The position numbers and the translations under genes are program-made. A DNA stretch of 64,000 nucleotides from Anthoceros angustus (taxonomy: Eukaryota > Streptophyta > Anthocerotopsida > Anthocerotales > Anthocerotaceae): assembly GCA_010909165.1 (NCBI GenBank), contig VJWM01000205.1:248001-312000 (forward strand). The letters run 5' to 3'. Under the pieces are notes generated by a model. That model was not told the origin of the DNA. It saw only the letters and a program-made list of their open reading frames with translations, and made no database searches. Of the stretch, positions 33,490 to 44,625 are shown piece after piece (the stretch's first letter is position 1; each line of letters begins with the position of its first letter).

Positions 33490-34540
33490 TTTTTCCCTCT
33501 TCCTGTTCATCAATCATATTTTGGCAAGTCAAGGGAGCTCCGAGAGCTCACGAGCCGGCAGTAGCAAGGACCAGGTTTCTTTTATGGAGCTGGTAACTAG
33601 TGGTACATCATGTTAAGGGCCAGCCTGCAGGAGGGAGACATGCTGATCGAAAGGACTTTCCAGGATGCAGGGCAGAGAGCTGAAAAGAATCTCCATGGCG
33701 TGCAGGTGTTTGCTGGGAGAGCAAGCACACCACTTGGACGTCACGTCATAATTTATTGAAGATGAAGGCTGGATCCTCCCATAAGCCAGGCAGTTCTTTA
33801 GAGAGCGAAGATGATTGGTTGCAGTGAGAACCTTGGAGACGAAAGTGAGTCTAGTGCAGATGATACTGCTGCTTTCCACACAAAACATTTCAACGACATC
33901 TGTTACATATGCCGAGACGTCAAGATCCATTGAAGATGAAGGCTGGATCCTCCCATGAGCTGTGCAGTTCTATAGAGAGCGAAGATGATTAGTTGCTGCT
34001 GAGAACCTTGGAGAGGACAGTGAGTCTAGTGTAGATGATACTGCCGCTTTTAGTCCACATACAAGATCCCAAACGAGAGGTCACACGAGGAATGGCGAGT
34101 CAGTCCTGCCACTTTTCCTTGCTGCACATTCCCATCGATGTCTGGTGAGTACTGTGCCGACGGTTGCTGAGCTCCATGGGAACATGGTAACTGGTGATCG
34201 ACTGGGCTCCGTGGTTCCTACTTTGCTGGTATGAGGGCTCGGAATGGGAGTTCAGCATTGTTTTGAAGGCTTGGGAAGATGTCAGGTAGGGACATTGTGC
34301 CGTCGTTTCTTTCGTTTACGGATGCACGTAGCGCTCTGGTTGACAGGGGACTTGGTTGATTAAGGGTTCAGTCCGAGACAGGGGGCCCTTAAGACAAGAG
34401 GGCTTACTCTTGTCTTGTACTATCCTTTTCTACACCATGGCGGAGATGTTGGTGACTATTGTCTTGCCTTGGCTAGGTAATTTCCCATGGTCGGTGCAGG
34501 CTGAAAATGAAAGATATGTTAGTGAAAGTCGATATCCCGC
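33490..34540 (+). pseudogene. Broken 3' part of a CCDC57-like gene copy
   Basis: This stretch follows 6600-7560 of the intact gene, with catcaatcat...caagtcaagggagctc, gagctcac(a/g)agccggcag, the ttggacgtca/taacg(c)attgaagat stretch and the downstream ggagatgttggtgact. A ~110-bp piece (gaagatgaaggctggatcctcccat...gagagcgaagatgatt) is duplicated within it at ~33755-33815 and ~33931-33990. Frames are broken by stops. Its left end begins where the copy at 23130-24700 stops, so the two are probably halves of one duplicate. Confidence 0.75.
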
Positions 34541-34800
34541 ATCCTGCATCTAACGATGCTGATGCTGCACCGCAGTTGCAGTGGGAATGCACTGCAGTGA
34601 AAACTCCCTCTACCAGATGGCACAGTAGTGTCTGTTGATCTGGATTGAAATCGAATAGATACAGTTTGTCTCTGGCACAAAAGGTGAGAGCCCGACCCGC
34701 TCAGCCGTGTTGTTCTCGGCGCACCGTTCTCGAACATGTTGTACAGTCGGTCCACCTTTGAGAGTGTGGTAGATGGCACGTAAGATGTGTGCAGTCAGAT
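34541..34800. repeat. Segment shared with 23130-23290
   Basis: The sequence ccctctaccagatggcacag...gaatagatac(a)gtttgt...cggtcca...gagagtg is shared with the start of the first broken CCDC57-like copy. It lies directly downstream of the 3' fragment, as expected at the junction of tandem units. Confidence 0.7.
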
Positions 34801-37190
34801 AGAGTTGTGTCTGGTAACGGCGCTGAGGTGGTAAGGCATAGGTCCTGTGCGAAGGGGAGGCTGTAAGCAACATTGAGTGGCAGCTAGTGGATATAGGTAT
34901 CGGGCCCCCCAACAGCTGCGATGCCTTGGCAGCGTGTTGCAGTGGCAGTATCAGTATTAGTATCAGTATCAGAGTGCGAAGTGTTTTTGAAAGTGCAAGG
35001 TGTCTTTGAAAGTCATGTGAAGTCTAGTACTGAAGGAAGCCTTGACGAATCCTGTTGGATCCAACCTTACTGCCCAGTTGCAGAGCCTCTAATGCGTTCG
35101 TGTTAGTTGGCGGTACATCAGTGCGCAAGTATAATCTTATTATCCCGTCCTCCAGTTTGAGGAGCCCCACTGCTTTACAGCTCCACACGCATTTTGACCT
35201 TGCAACGAGAGCCGTACACACAGTAGGGCAGGGTAGCTGGGGTTGTGGCAAGTGGTGCAGACCTTCCAGCCTACCGCCGGTGGGGAAGCAGCCTACAAGT
35301 TGTACACACGCGACAAGTAGATGTTGAAGTGTAAAGCCAAAAAAACGTGGTCTTGGGCACCCCCCGCCTTGAGGTGACAAGAAGCAGGGAGGGTGTGCAA
35401 GACTGAAATACTGGCGCCGGTCGCTCTCCGAACACAGCTGATTTTTAGAGAGCCATTTATGTATCTGGTTGATCGAGCACCCTCGGAGGAAGCTAATGCC
35501 TTGTTCTGTCTAGGACAAGCCAGGGAAAATGTAAATGAAAATGGATCTCCCGCGATCCCGATCCCCCACATGCACTTGTCTAGAGTTTTATAATGTACGT
35601 AATGTTGGAGATGACGTTGCACATGGCATTGTGCGGGGCTGTTTAGCAATGGCATGCGTCCTTTTGGGGAACGGCGAGACGCCGCGGCAGCTTGAAAGCT
35701 TGAAGGAAGAGGCCACGATGAGGTGCCTGCCCAGGAAGGTGGAATGTAGGGCCGGCTGTCTGGCGTGTGCAGGTGCGGGGCCCGCCTGGGCCTGGACGCA
35801 CCAGGAAGCTGCCTTCAAGCTTGGGGAGGAAGGCTGGGGCGGGCGGGCCCCGCCTCATGATTGATGGCCGGGCCCCCTGGGAGGCGGACTACATACTGCA
35901 CATACGGTGCGCATGCGATTGCGATCGCGCGATTCTTCGATTGCCATTGCGATTAGCGAGGGCAGGGGGATGCCCAATGCCCAATGCCCAATGCCGCATG
36001 GCATGATTCATATCACATTCCATGACATGCAGTGGTGCGCATGAATCGTCGCCGGCCGCCCGGCCCGGAAGTGGCCGCATTAATGCCCCAGGCTGCTTCC
36101 GGGAAGGAAACGCTAGAGATTTGGCGTGCAAAAGTGGCGGGATATGTAGGAGCTTGAAGGGGCCCGCGCTCTGGGGACAGCGGGATCAATCGTACGCCAG
36201 AAAAGCAGCAAACGCGGGATTGCGGATTGCGGAAGGCGGAATGCGGAAGGCGGAAGGCGGTGCGATGCCGGATCCACTCCAAAACGAAGAAACCTGAGCA
36301 AGAAAACCAGTGGCACCATGAGCGCGGGTCGCGGAGAGAAGCCGGCGTGGAGGCCCTGGAGGGAGCGGGGGGAGAGAAACTCAGAGCGGGGCACCCGGTG
36401 CGCGTAGGTCCCGCTGGTTCACCGGTTCACCCGCGCGCTGGGGCTGGGGCCCTGGGGCCCTGGTGCCCTGGCCACTTGCGGTCCGGAATCCGGATGGATA
36501 ATTGCACGGGCATCGGCTGCCCGGTGCCCGCTGCCCGGATGGATGGATGGATGGATGGATGGGGATCATGGAATGGCATCATGTGCGCGCAGGAGTGCGG
36601 GAAGGGAATGTAACATGTAAATGGTGCGGTGGGGCCCGGAACAGGCCCACTTGCAGGGCAGTGTGCACGCGGGATTTTTTTTTTCCAGCATACACAATTT
36701 GCAAACAGTGGCGGAAATGAGATGCGTCCTCAATGTCAACGTTATGTGCAAGGATTTGACATTTGCGTGTGCGTCGTGAGTGGAGGCAGGATCCGGTGCG
36801 CTCTTGTGCACTACTACGCGTACTTTCTATGTGTAGGATGTCACCCACCAAATGCTCGTACAGATCACATGCAGTACAGGGTGGGGGCCAGGGCGATGAG
36901 ATGAGCTCAGCGACACAATTTCCTCTTCACATTTTAGCTTTAACATTGCACTGGTCTCTCGGGGAGGATCGCATCGTTGCCATGGAAGAATCGCATCAGC
37001 GGCTGCACGGCAGCAGCAACAGCAATCCGCTGAAAAGGGCACGTTGTTGACGCCAATTGACCAGGCTGTCCGTGTAGCTACGCTTGCTGTTGCAGCCAGC
37101 AGCTGGAAACTGCCTGGACGCCTCCACGGGGACGGGGTGGCATCGCTCCCTATGTAACCTTCAACCTTCTATATTGGAAGTGGATGAGGT
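34801..37190. other. Gene-poor GC-rich spacer with simple repeats
   Basis: Simple repeats include gtatcagtattagtatcag at 34949-34971, tgcccaatgcccaatgcccaat at 35969-35993, gcggaaggcgg-type runs at 36225-36260 and (ggat)n at 36537-36562. The remaining open frames look random and no protein family was recognised. Confidence 0.5.
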
Positions 37191-37199
37191 GACGACTCC

Positions 37200-37765
37200 A
37201 CGTCTCCCACTCCCTTCCCCTTCCCCTTCCCCTTGTGGCCACGGCTTGTGCCTCTGGTACGCATGACTGCATGAATGAATTCAATCCAATCCCAGGGGGA
37301 AAGGACGTGATCGATTTTGTGGTTACAGGGCCGTGAAAGCAGTGGGCAGTAGCGTAAAAGCATGCTCCCTGTGCCTGTGCTGCTAGCAGCACGCAATACG
37401 CGGTACAAGATGGGGGGCACCTAACCCAACCCAACCCAACCCAACCTAACGCAACCCAATCTGGGCTCGGGCCCCTCCAGTCCCATTGAGCACGAGATGG
37501 AGATGCCTCCGGATCCACCACCGTAAGGGTACAGCCGCAGTACAGCTCCACCTCCCCACCATCTCCTCTCCCGCACACCCCAAATACCCAAATCCGTTCA
37601 CCTCTGCCAAATGCGGGGGGCCTGGGCCTGGGCCTGGGCCGGGGCTGGGGCTGGGGCGAATATCCATGTCCGAAGTGCAGGCAGCAGATGCCAGGCTCAG
37701 GCTCAGGCTCAGGCTCGGCACTCAGCAGGGTCAGGGTCAGGGTCAGGGTCAGGGTCACGGCCACC
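37200..37765. repeat. Cluster of short tandem arrays
   Basis: Separate perfect or near-perfect arrays lie within ~560 bp: ccttcc/ccccttcc at 37212-37235, (aaccc)n at 37424-37446, gggcctgggcctgggcc at 37618-37637 running into ggggctggggctgggg, (aggctc)n at 37689-37713 and (ggtcag)n at 37729-37755. The units differ, so they arose separately. (AACCC)n is not the usual plant telomere unit. Confidence 0.85.
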
Positions 37766-38810
37766 CGGCACCCTCGACGGGTCATCAACCAGGCAGGCAG
37801 CGCAGGTTGACTTGCAAGGCGGCTGTGCCAGGGCCTGGCTATGTAGCTGGCGAGCTGGCTGCCTGCCTGCCTGCCTCAGTGGGCTGCGCTCTGGCCCCCA
37901 CGCCATTTACTCGAGCAAGCAAGGACCTGCAAGGGTTCGCCACAATGCCACCATATGCATCTAGCCTAACGTAGAATAGGATACAATACATTTTCGTGTG
38001 GGCGTGCAGCACAGAGTTGCATTACAGACTTCCTACAGTTACAGACACCTCTCTCTTTGGCTGCCCCACCTTGGTCTCTACTCTCCCGGTCTCCCCCTCC
38101 TTCACGCCTCGCCGTCTCTGCCCCTGCCTTGCCGCTTACATCTGCCGTCTTAGCCGTGTCGCCTTCCTCAGGTACAGTAGTAACGCAGCCAACTACTCGT
38201 TCTTCGTTGACATTCCCTGTCGGCAAAGGAGCGTTGTTGTCAAGCGCACGCCCTTCGCCATCTTTCCCCCTTCCTGCGTCTTCCCCGTCTGCCCACTTGA
38301 GCCTGTCCCTATAACCCTTCCCCCAGTACACACCTCCCTCCATTTCACCTGTCCCCCGTCTCCCTCTCACCTCCCTCCGCTTCCTCTCCTCGAGCTCGCC
38401 TCCGGCTCTCCTCCTACCCCTCGCCTCGCCTCGCCTCGCCTCGCCGAAACACGTCCCGTCTCAACTTCAACTGCTTCGTCTCCGTCACATCTCGTCTCGT
38501 CAGCTGTCGTCTTGCCTCTCCTCTGCTCTCCAGGCTCAATCCTGAATCCTGGGGCTGCACCATGCCCAGTACAGCCTCCCCCGGATCGACTGCCTGATTC
38601 ATTCACCAGCATGTTTGCACCCACATCCTTTCCTGCTCTGCTCTCTCCTCGGCTCGGGGGCCCGGCCCCGCCTCGCTCGCCCTCGCCCTCGCCCCCTGCA
38701 ACATCCTCGGCTCCTCAGCATCCGGTCGGGTGAGAGCGAGCGTTGCAACCACGCAGTCACGCTTCCACAGATCCTTAGGACCCATTCGATCGACAACCCG
38801 CGGACTGCAG
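37766..38810. other. Probable leader and promoter of the VQ gene
   Basis: C/T-rich sequence with (cgcct)n at 38418-38443. A long Pro/Ser-rich open frame from 37996 lacks an ATG at its start and has biased composition, so it is treated as non-coding leader. Confidence 0.45.
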
Positions 38811-40166
38811 ATGGCGGCCACAGCGCAGCCCTTGGACGCGGACCACTTCCTGCTGCTCTCCCGGAAGCGAGGCAGCGGGCCTGCCCAGCTTCTCCACTCC
38901 ACGCACCCGAGATCGCACGCCATTGCCAAGAAGCCCGCCGCCACGCCCAAGCCGGATCCGGAGTGGCTGGACCAGCTGCCGCCCACAGCCGCCAGGCCCG
39001 CCGCCACAATCCGGGTGGTGCACATTTTCGCGCCAAAGGTGATCAAGACGGACGTGGCCAACTTCCGGGAGCTGGTGCAGCGGCTGACAGGCCACACCCC
39101 GTCCGGCCCCTCCCGCTCCACCAGCAAGAGCAACAGCTCCAACAGCAGCAAGAGCAGGAGCAGCATCAGGAAGCGGAAGCAGGAGGTGAGCGACATGGAA
39201 TCGGAAGGGGCTCGGGGCCAGCTCATCTCGAAGGCTGCTGCCCCGGAATTCCCACCTGAAGGCCCCTTCAAGGTGTGCAAGGAGGAGATGGTGACGGAGG
39301 AGGAGACTGCCCATGGCCACTACCCTGGGCCTGCTCACCCTCTGCTGCGCCAGGGCTCCTGCATCACAGATGCCTCCACCTTCAACCAGGCCTCGTCGGA
39401 TTTGACGGTGACAGTCGGGGATAGCTCCTGCGACGTCGACTCCACCCCTTCTCCTGCCTCCTACCCGCTGCTGCACTCCGAGGCGCATTTCCCCTCCTTC
39501 CTGCCCAGTCACGTTGCGTCCAGGGCAACTGCCGGGGAGGATTCCGGCATCACCTGCCAGGAAGCCGGGAGCGGGAGCGGGAGCGGGACTGCAGCAGCAG
39601 CGGCATCGGGGCTGTACCTGGACCAGGCGTACCTCCAGCACCAGGACTCCTTCGCCTCCACGGCCAATTCCTTCAGTTCCCCGACCGGGCCCTTCCGGAG
39701 CGGCTACATCTCGGGGATGGGGGAGACGGGGTATCCGGTCCAGGTGCAGGGGAGATTGAGCTACCTCCGTCAGGCCATGGAGAGCGGCAGCCAGGCTGCC
39801 AGCTTGCACAGCCTGCTGCTGGGGGCGGAGGCGGCGCTCTTGCACAACTGGGTATCGGAGGCGGCCATCAATTTGCACAACCTGCTCGCGGACGCCGTGA
39901 ACGTTCGGACCGGAGGCGGGAATGGCGGATTCGAAACTTCCTGGCCGAGCTCCATCCCTCTCCGTCCTGGAGCTGGAGAGCTGCAGAACGACATGGACAT
40001 GTTCTGCGACGTCCTGATGTCGTCGCCGGCTCCTTTGCCGCCGCCGGAGTTTCCCATGCCCAGTCCCTCTGCGGCTGCTGCAGCACCGCCCGCCGGCGGG
40101 TTTCACTTCGATTTGGCCTCCATGTGCAGGGAATTCAACCTGCCGTTTCCAAGCGACCCCTGCTAA
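38811..40166 (+). CDS. VQ-motif protein
   Basis: A single-exon GC-rich gene encoding 451 residues. The VQ motif (FxxxVQxLTG) is FRELVQRLTG, residues 85-94, inside a typical VRVVHIFAPKVIKTD-type context. VQ proteins are plant nuclear or plastid cofactors that bind WRKY factors or are MAP-kinase substrates in defence and development (known family). Downstream is a poly-Ser/Lys stretch (~102-125, KRKQE), a possible nuclear signal. The long remainder is low-complexity and ends in a hydrophobic/acidic FHFDLASMCREFNLPFPSD tail. The start is the first ATG at 38811; the open frame extends further upstream only without an ATG. The protein is long for the family (often 100-300 residues). Confidence 0.88.
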   Translation: MAATAQPLDADHFLLLSRKRGSGPAQLLHSTHPRSHAIAKKPAATPKPDPEWLDQLPPTAARPAATIRVVHIFAPKVIKTDVANFRELVQRLTGHTPSGPSRSTSKSNSSNSSKSRSSIRKRKQEVSDMESEGARGQLISKAAAPEFPPEGPFKVCKEEMVTEEETAHGHYPGPAHPLLRQGSCITDASTFNQASSDLTVTVGDSSCDVDSTPSPASYPLLHSEAHFPSFLPSHVASRATAGEDSGITCQEAGSGSGSGTAAAAASGLYLDQAYLQHQDSFASTANSFSSPTGPFRSGYISGMGETGYPVQVQGRLSYLRQAMESGSQAASLHSLLLGAEAALLHNWVSEAAINLHNLLADAVNVRTGGGNGGFETSWPSSIPLRPGAGELQNDMDMFCDVLMSSPAPLPPPEFPMPSPSAAAAAPPAGGFHFDLASMCREFNLPFPSDPC

Positions 40167-40430
40167 CGGAGGCTGCAAGCTGCAATCCAAGCTGCAACTC
40201 TGTGGCGGGAGCCTGTACACTGCTATCAAGTCTCAAGTGGGACATTGAAGTGCTCTGACGCTTCTGTGGCCACGCATAACATCCTACATCCTACATCCTG
40301 CCCAGATCGATATCTGGCTGCCTGAGGGAGTCGCAAGAATCCATTCACTGCCGGGCACACGGCTGCTGTGCACCATCAGCTCCGGATCCCAACTGCAACA
40401 TGAGCTCAAAAGGATCATACTTGAAGCCAA

Positions 40431-40542
40431 TAATCTTGGTGGATTCTCAGGAGGACCTTGAAACATCAAGGCCATGAGAAGGAAGCTAATCTTGGTGGGT
40501 TCTCAGGAGGACCTTGAAACATCAAGGCCATGAGAAGGAAGC
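40431..40542. repeat. 56-bp tandem duplication in the VQ 3' flank
   Basis: Two head-to-tail copies of a 56-bp unit starting taatcttggtgg(a/g)ttctca differ at one base, ~270 bp after the VQ stop codon. It is a recent duplication, probably in the 3' UTR or just beyond. Confidence 0.95.
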
Positions 40543-41216
40543 GCATGGTGCAGCTCCGGGTGGTTTGCAGGAATGGCGGGTGAATATTCATCATGGATCA
40601 CCGTCAGCATATCTGGGGCAAGAACCAATCTACGTGGAACGAGCTTGAGCTTGGAATTGAAGTTCAAGCTGCGTGCAAGGAATGCTGGGGACTGTGGGAT
40701 ATTATCCATTCGTGTCGTTTCATTTGCAACACTGGCAGTTCCTGTGTATGAGTACATGCCGGCCGGCCCAGGTGCTCTCATTTTCTAGTTAGCAAGCTTT
40801 GGCTTTGGTTTGGTTAGATATGTCTAGCACTCTGGCATTGGGTATCATCCACAATTCGATTCCCATTGTAGACCGGCGAAGTCTGTCTACTGTACCATAC
40901 TATATGCGAGAAGCTTACAAACAAACAATTTTCGGAGGCAGCCGACAGGCTGAGCTTGTCATTCCGCATTCCCCATACATCATGTGAACATCATACACCT
41001 CTACATTCTCTCTTTCTTTCCTTCTTTCCTTCTTTCCCTCTTTCGTTGTTTCTTTCTTTCGTCTCCGTCACGTGTGACAACACCCTGATAACCCTGAGCA
41101 AAACACTTGATGAACAGCATCCCTTCACCTTCAAGTGAACCCGCTTGCATGTGAAGGCCTGCCCACGATTTCCTTAGCCTCGAAATCCGGAAGCCACACG
41201 TCCTGATTGGAGAGCG
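40543..41216. other. Spacer with polypyrimidine tract
   Basis: A C/T tract (repeated ctttctttcctt) spans 41006-41062. No gene was recognised. Confidence 0.45.
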
Positions 41217-41603
41217 TTAGATAACCAAGGCGGTTAGGCCAATGGCCTCGGCAATCGAGAAATGTGCTCCAGTTTTGTAAACAAGCCCCCTACAGTAGCG
41301 GCAGCAGTACCAGCCCACCAGGCCAGTGATCACACCTGTGCCCAGACTGAGTGCATAGTACATGATCACGATGAAGACTCCCCTCCAGAGCCTAGGCCTA
41401 TCTAGTGCCTGCAACTGGCCGGCAGGCACGTGGTAGAAAATTGTTAACAATAAGACAGAAAGGCTCCGGGCAAGCGATTTGCAAGTCGAGCGAAGGTGGG
41501 AAGAAGGAAGCGGGGTGTCCCGGGGCGGGAGCCGCAGGACCGTAGCAGTCCGTAGCACGGGCTGGCCGCAATCCTCGCCTGCCCTACCCACCTTTACACC
41601 CAA
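41217..41603 (-). CDS. Possible small membrane protein, uncertain
   Basis: The frame ends at a stop at 41217. Its C-terminal half has hydrophobic segments (GVFIVIMYYALSLGTGVITG, LVGWYCCRYC, SIAEAIGLTALVI) that could be two membrane helices. The N-terminal half (before LLLTIFYHVP) looks like non-coding translation, so the real gene, if any, may be only an exon starting near 41460. I do not recognise the family. Confidence 0.25.
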   Translation of the reverse strand: MGVKVGRAGEDCGQPVLRTATVLRLPPRDTPLPSSHLRSTCKSLARSLSVLLLTIFYHVPAGQLQALDRPRLWRGVFIVIMYYALSLGTGVITGLVGWYCCRYCRGLVYKTGAHFSIAEAIGLTALVI

Positions 41604-42648
41604 ATGGTCAAGAGAATATATGTCAGGCTGGCGAGCATGTCATTTGTCTGTTCCGCGGGCATCTGCTTATCTCTGCTCCTCCGATCTGTGAGGCTCTGGA
41701 AACGAAGGAGCTAGGAAAGGCCTGCGCCCAGCTTGCTGCAAGTGGGCATCCGCAGCCTCGTCCCATCTGTTGACCCCCCGGACATTGCGGCAAAGCACGT
41801 CCAGACAAGCTGCCGCACCGACAGCCCTCGCTTCCCACCCACTTCGTCCTTCGTCCTTCGTCCTTCGTCGGGATACTCAAAGAAACTATGCCCCAAATTT
41901 ACTTCTCCTCGCGCCAACAAACGTTAAATAATGTGTGACGTCGCTGCAAAGCTTCTGCATTCTTTGCAGGCCATACCGCGTGCGCCAAATGCTCCTCGCC
42001 TCGGTGGGGCCGAGGATTGTAGAAATAGCAAAAACGCGGCTCCACGCTGGATGCCGCCTCCCCCGGAACATCGCTCGCATTCTGGTCTGGCACCAAAAGC
42101 TGCTCGAATTTAGCGCTTTGCTTTGGTTGCATGCGAGTCTGGCTGGGAATAGCCAAGTGTTGAGGACTTCACTCGCAGACAGGAATTTACGTGTTTGTAC
42201 TTGCGGGCTGCACAAAGCGCGCACTGCGCGTGCTGTGTTGAATGTTGCTGTGATGGCGATGAGCCCTGGGCTGCTGCAATGCTGGCCTTGCTTGGCCTTT
42301 CCACGTCTTTGACGGCCAATCATTCAAGCTTGGGGCGCCACCGGCTGTGGTTCTCTGTTGGCTCACGTGCTACCTCCCGTTTGCGGTGTCCGTAGTAACT
42401 GCCCATCTCCTCGCCCACCCATTTCCCCATTCCCACATGCACTGCTCGCGCCATGTGCGTTGCACCTACCCGGGATGCACACCCCATCTACCACTGTTGG
42501 TCGCTGCACAGCCCAGTGCGCCACAGGCCAGCATGGGGTATCCATGTGATATTTCTGCCCACAAGTGGATGTTTTACTCCAATGCATGAAAGAACGATGG
42601 GTGGCAGAGCTCAGGCTTTTACAGCGTGGCGACTTCCACAGTTCAACA
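41604..42648. other. Intergenic, 3' flank of aspartic protease
   Basis: No recognisable gene. A short repeat (cgtccttcgtccttcgtccttcg) lies at 41848-41869. Confidence 0.4.
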
Positions 42649-44055
42649 TCACAGGGTTGCACAATCCGCGGGCACGAAGGCCAGCTGATTGGCTTCCAGG
42701 TCGTGCACCACCTGGAAGTTCTGCTGCTGCACATTGCCGATGATGGAGAAGAAGGTGGAGGGGACGGAGACGAAGGCCCAGCACACCACGCCCTGCTGCA
42801 CCAGCACGTAGGCGTTTCCGACGGGGAGGACCATTTGGGCGGCCTGGAAGACGAGGGTCATCTCCGGGAGCACCACATCCTGCGCCGGCGCCTGCAGCTG
42901 CGGGTCCAGATCGAAGCACAGTTCGAGGCCCAGGGGGGTCGGGTCCGGGATGGTGGGGTACCGGGAGCTGGCCTGGACGGCGGCCATGACGGGCTTGAAC
43001 GCGGCGTCCACCAGGGCGGAGAATGTGGTGCCGGAGTCGACGATGGTGCCGCCCTGCCCCGTCGACGCGTCCATGTCGAGGGTCCCGGGGGGGATGGGAA
43101 CCTCCGCCCCGTCCACCAGGATGCACGACAGTGGCACGAAGTAGTAGGATGGGCGGATCGGGTTGGGGAGCAGCGGGATGGAGGAGGATAGAGGCACGGA
43201 CGGCACGGCGTCGCCCAGCAAGAGGGGGGATGTCTTCCCGGTGAAGGAGTCCGAGAGCGGGAGGAGGCAGTAGGAGAATCTCGACTGCCCCAGCTCAGGA
43301 CCCAGCTGCGAGATGAAGGAGAAGGAGCCTCGCCCCAGGCCCAGCACTCCCCCGCCGCCCGGGAATTGGCCTTCGTTGCGGAAGCCGCATCCGAATCTGA
43401 AGGCCGGGAAGGACTGCTCGCTCCCGGAGACGCTGGTGAGAGTGATGGTATCGGAGGAGAAATTGCCGACGGTGAAGGACCCGTCGCCGTACTGGTAGGC
43501 GTACTCGCAGGCGGCGTCGGCCTGGCAGCGGAAGAGCGGCAGGGCCAGGCAGAGCGGGGAGGTGCAGTCCAGGGTGCGGAACGTGGAGGAGGCGGTCTGG
43601 TTGAAGCGCGGCCCCTCCTGCGGGTAGCATATCTTGCAGGGCTCGGATTGCAGCCATGTGAGGTCGCTGCCCGTGTCCACGATGGCCAAGAAGCTCTGCG
43701 CCGGCGTGCCGAGCAGGATGGTGGCCAGGTAGTCCCCGTCGGCTGCGCTCACCGGGGAGGAGTACCCGCCGGATGGCGGGAACCCGTCTACCGATGCCGG
43801 GTTGCTGGAGGAGGAAATCCGCACGGCCCGTGCTCTGCTCCGCGCGCCTCGCGCTCGCCACGATGCTGCCGATGTCGCGCCGGGTGGAGCCTGAAAGAGG
43901 GAGTCTCGGTGGATGAGATCCACCCGGAGACCGACCCCAGTCCCGGCCGGGTTGGGGAGCGGGGGTGCAGATCCGCGTGTTGCTCCGAGCTGCAAGAAGC
44001 ACAGCAGAAAGGGTAAGATTGATGTAGGGTTTGGAATGCGTCTCACCAGATCCAT
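42649..44055 (-). CDS. Nepenthesin-like aspartic protease (family A1)
   Basis: A single-exon gene of 468 residues counted from ATG 44055. An in-frame ATG lies upstream at 44142, but starting at 44055 places a hydrophobic signal peptide (SILPFLLCFLQLGATRGSA) at the N-terminus, so it is preferred. Catalytic motifs are DTGSDLTW (Asp127) and DSGTTFSAL (Asp340), with YGDGS after the first. A Cys-rich insert between the first Asp and the Tyr flap (CKICYP, LDCTSPLC, CQADAACEY) is the nepenthesin signature (known family). The C-terminal SIIGNVQQQNFQVVHDLE fits family members such as CDR1-type apoplastic proteases. It is likely secreted or vacuolar. A propeptide occupies roughly residues 30-100. Confidence 0.92.
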   Translation of the reverse strand: MDLVRRIPNPTSILPFLLCFLQLGATRGSAPPLPNPAGTGVGLRVDLIHRDSLFQAPPGATSAASWRARGARSRARAVRISSSSNPASVDGFPPSGGYSSPVSAADGDYLATILLGTPAQSFLAIVDTGSDLTWLQSEPCKICYPQEGPRFNQTASSTFRTLDCTSPLCLALPLFRCQADAACEYAYQYGDGSFTVGNFSSDTITLTSVSGSEQSFPAFRFGCGFRNEGQFPGGGGVLGLGRGSFSFISQLGPELGQSRFSYCLLPLSDSFTGKTSPLLLGDAVPSVPLSSSIPLLPNPIRPSYYFVPLSCILVDGAEVPIPPGTLDMDASTGQGGTIVDSGTTFSALVDAAFKPVMAAVQASSRYPTIPDPTPLGLELCFDLDPQLQAPAQDVVLPEMTLVFQAAQMVLPVGNAYVLVQQGVVCWAFVSVPSTFFSIIGNVQQQNFQVVHDLEANQLAFVPADCATL

Positions 44056-44625
44056 CACGACTCGTGCGCACTTGTGAGAACTGCCTTCTGTTTCGCGGTG
44101 GAAGTGTGTAGTAGCAGGCTGGTGAGAGCCAACACGATCCACGCACGCTGTGTGTGGAGCTTGTTTCAGCGTTTTGCTGGGCCCTTCATCTGCTACTGCC
44201 GGTTCGCAATAATGCTACTTCCACCCCTGTGAGCCTGCTGCAGGAGAGGCAGCGGGCGTCAGTCTGAACGTTCAGAAGCACCGGCCATGCCAGAATTCTG
44301 TCCTCGGCAGAAGTTTGCTTTGCAGGCAGGACTGGGAGCACGTGCCGGCAGGACTGCAACTCGACAACTGTGCAGCTCGTGTTCGATCCTTGTGCCGAGG
44401 ACCACTTTCAGATGAAACGTCCGTTTCCCAGTCATGACGCCCGTGCACTCAACGATCTGCCGTTTTCTAGGCTCTCCACAAGCGCCTTCATCTCAGCCAG
44501 CGTGTTGTGCCATCGTCATCTGAACCACGCGCTTTGCAAAGCCTACTGATGGGAACGATGAAGGCGTAGGACGAGGAGGATGTATTCAGGTTGGGTTAAA
44601 GGTTGTCCGGGTCCCAGTATTCGTG
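44056..44625. other. Spacer between two minus-strand genes
   Basis: It holds the promoter of the aspartic protease and the 3' flank of the glutamyl endopeptidase. No further features were seen. Confidence 0.5.

Noticed and set aside
37424-37446. (AACCC)n as an interstitial telomere
   Set aside because: The plant telomere unit is CCCTAAA; this unit lacks TAAA and is only about 23 bp long.
37996-38733. 245-codon Pro/Ser-rich plus-strand frame
   Set aside because: It starts without ATG, has biased composition and no family match, and lies just upstream of the VQ gene. It is more likely leader or promoter DNA.
38775-40229. 484-codon minus-strand open frame
   Set aside because: It is antisense to the VQ gene, whose motif and ATG are clear. 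High GC leaves few stops on the other strand.
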